A DNA stretch of 41,203 nucleotides from contig CADCTC010000201.1 of the NCBI GenBank assembly GCA_902805635.1, positions 1 to 41,203 of the forward strand, read 5' to 3'. Shown piece by piece: positions 40,380 through 41,203 of this stretch. The DNA comes from an uncultured Chloroflexota bacterium. GTDB lineage: Bacteria; Chloroflexota; UBA11872; UBA12225. The notes beneath the pieces were generated by a model that ran no database searches, was not told the DNA's origin, and worked only from the letters and a program-made list of their open reading frames with translations. A program made the translations under genes and the position numbers. The stretch's first letter is position 1, and each line of letters begins with the position of its first letter.

Positions 40380-41203
40380 TTGCTGAACACGACGGAGCCC
40401 AAGGCTGTGGCACGGCCGGCGTTCGACTACCTCATCGTCGGTGCAGGATTTGCGGGCAGTGTACTTGCGGAGCGACTCGCCAGCCGGGCGGGCAAGAAAG
40501 TGCTGGTGTGCGACGTGCGCCCGCATGTCGGAGGCAATGCCTATGACCACCTGAATGCAGACGGCATCCTCGTCCACAAGTACGGGCCGCACATCTTCCA
40601 CACCAACTCCGAGCGCGTGTTCCACTACCTGTCTGAGTTCACCGACTGGCGTCCTTACGAGCACACGGTGAAGGCGCTGGTGCAGACCGAGCAGGGCGAG
40701 AAATACCTGCCCGTGCCGATCAACCGCACTACGGTTAACGAGCTCTACGGCCTGGACCTGAAGACTGACAACGAGTGCGAGGCGCATTTCCAGTCGGTCG
40801 CCGAGCCGATCGACCAGTGCCGCACCTCAGAGGACGTGGTGGTAAGCAAGGTCGGGCGCGACCTGTATGAGCGGTTCTTCCGCGGGTACACACGCCGCCA
40901 CTGGGGCCTGGACCCTTCCGAGCTTGACGCTTCGGTCACGTCGCGCATCCCGGTGCGCACCAATACCGACGACCGCTATTTCGGCGACACCTTCCAAGCC
41001 ATGCCCCTGCATGGGTATACGAAGATGTTCGAGAGGATGCTGGCCCACCCCAATATCACTGTCGTGCTGAACGCCGACTATCGCGAGGTCCAGCAGATGG
41101 TCTCTTATAAGGAGATGATCTATACCGGGCCCGTGGACGCCTTCTTCGGCTACCGCTACGGCAAGCTGCCATACTTGTCGCTGGACTTCAAGCACGAGAC
41201 CCC
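40380..41203 (+). CDS. glf: UDP-galactopyranose mutase, 5' part (runs off the window)
   Basis: The TTG at 40380 (8 bases after AAAGGA) opens a frame that stays open to the last base, about 274 codons, so the C-terminus is missing. The sequence is highly typical: FAD-binding LIVGAGFAGSVLAERLA, the GGNAYDHLNADGILVHKYGP block with the HIFHTN motif, PVPINRTTVNELYGLD, FFRGYTRRHWGLDPSEL, and RIPVRTNTDDRYFGDTFQAM. UGM converts UDP-galactopyranose to UDP-galactofuranose using reduced FAD, for galactofuranose-containing polysaccharides or cell-wall glycans. The assignment is firm. The use of TTG as start rests on the good ribosome site and on the absence of an ATG before the FAD motif. Confidence 0.95.
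   Translation, partial: MLNTTEPKAVARPAFDYLIVGAGFAGSVLAERLASRAGKKVLVCDVRPHVGGNAYDHLNADGILVHKYGPHIFHTNSERVFHYLSEFTDWRPYEHTVKALVQTEQGEKYLPVPINRTTVNELYGLDLKTDNECEAHFQSVAEPIDQCRTSEDVVVSKVGRDLYERFFRGYTRRHWGLDPSELDASVTSRIPVRTNTDDRYFGDTFQAMPLHGYTKMFERMLAHPNITVVLNADYREVQQMVSYKEMIYTGPVDAFFGYRYGKLPYLSLDFKHET

Noticed and set aside
40184..40402. 73-residue N-terminal extension of the MFS gene at 38816-40183
   Set aside because: It crosses a likely -10 box and an inverted repeat and has non-coding-like Arg/Cys composition; ATG 40183 has GGGGAGG.
1..41203. tRNA, rRNA, CRISPR arrays, insertion sequences or phage genes
   Set aside because: No cloverleaf, repeat-spacer array, terminal inverted repeats or transposase/integrase motif was seen on either strand.

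Overview
The window is GC-rich, densely coded bacterial DNA. It carries about 36 protein genes, two of them cut by the window edges. I see no rRNA, tRNA, CRISPR array, transposase or phage gene. The gene content suggests an aerobic, F420-using heterotroph that degrades sugars and sugar acids. The evidence is a close relative of F420-dependent glucose-6-phosphate dehydrogenase (Fgd), the F420 glutamate ligase CofE, further luciferase-like oxidoreductases, a RIO-type kinase and many carbohydrate genes. Together with start codons lying 6 nt behind a -10 box (leaderless promoters), this fits Chloroflexota (Thermomicrobia-like or related) best. An actinobacterium is the main alternative. The assignment is an inference, not a marker-gene result.

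Layout. (1) 1-7747, plus strand: a tight sugar-acid/glycoside operon with the GH4 glycosidase end, a Tat/lipoprotein sugar-binding protein, a predicted alpha/alpha-toroid protein, an ADP-ribosylglycohydrolase homologue, a DapA-family aldolase/dehydratase interrupted by an in-frame TGA, and an IlvD/Edd dehydratase. A zinc alcohol dehydrogenase converges on it. (2) 8.8-16.8 kb: ABC exporter, HAD hydrolase, MFS transporter, membrane-anchored C39-like peptidase with TPRs, M20 amidohydrolase and mannonate dehydratase. (3) 16.9-20.5 kb, plus strand: aldo/keto reductase, PHP-type protein, hotdog thioesterase, a REP-like repeat and a thioredoxin-like [2Fe-2S] protein. (4) 20.5-23.1 kb: an MFS transporter and a RIO kinase, divergent from a shared dyad. 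The RIO gene has a long leader with a 20-codon ORF and a hairpin. (5) 23.2-27.5 kb: F420 block (fgd overlapping cofE, then a second LLM enzyme), a dienelactone hydrolase with a small partner, and a possible new Cys-rich small protein. (6) 27.5-33.8 kb: D-threonine aldolase-like PLP enzyme, second zinc dehydrogenase, an apparently internally deleted glucosidase, Asp/Glu racemase, SDR and enolase-superfamily dehydratase. (7) 33.9-41.2 kb: GH1-RmlD fusion, a four-gene minus-strand run (MFS, DUF1360, esterase, metallophosphoesterase) and the start of UDP-galactopyranose mutase.

Region 1, mannonate dehydratase, the aldose-dehydrogenase-like AKR, the enolase-superfamily gene, the SDR and the two zinc dehydrogenases make a coherent picture: import and trimming of plant- or polymer-derived sugars, oxidation to aldonates or uronates, dehydration by IlvD/Edd, mannonate or enolase-type dehydratases, then aldol cleavage by a DapA-type enzyme. 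Fgd and CofE point to F420H2 generation from glucose-6-phosphate. The most notable oddities are the TGA-interrupted DapA gene, the deleted glucosidase, the repeated leaderless promoter architecture, the Cys-rich ORF at 27206 and the RIO-kinase leader.
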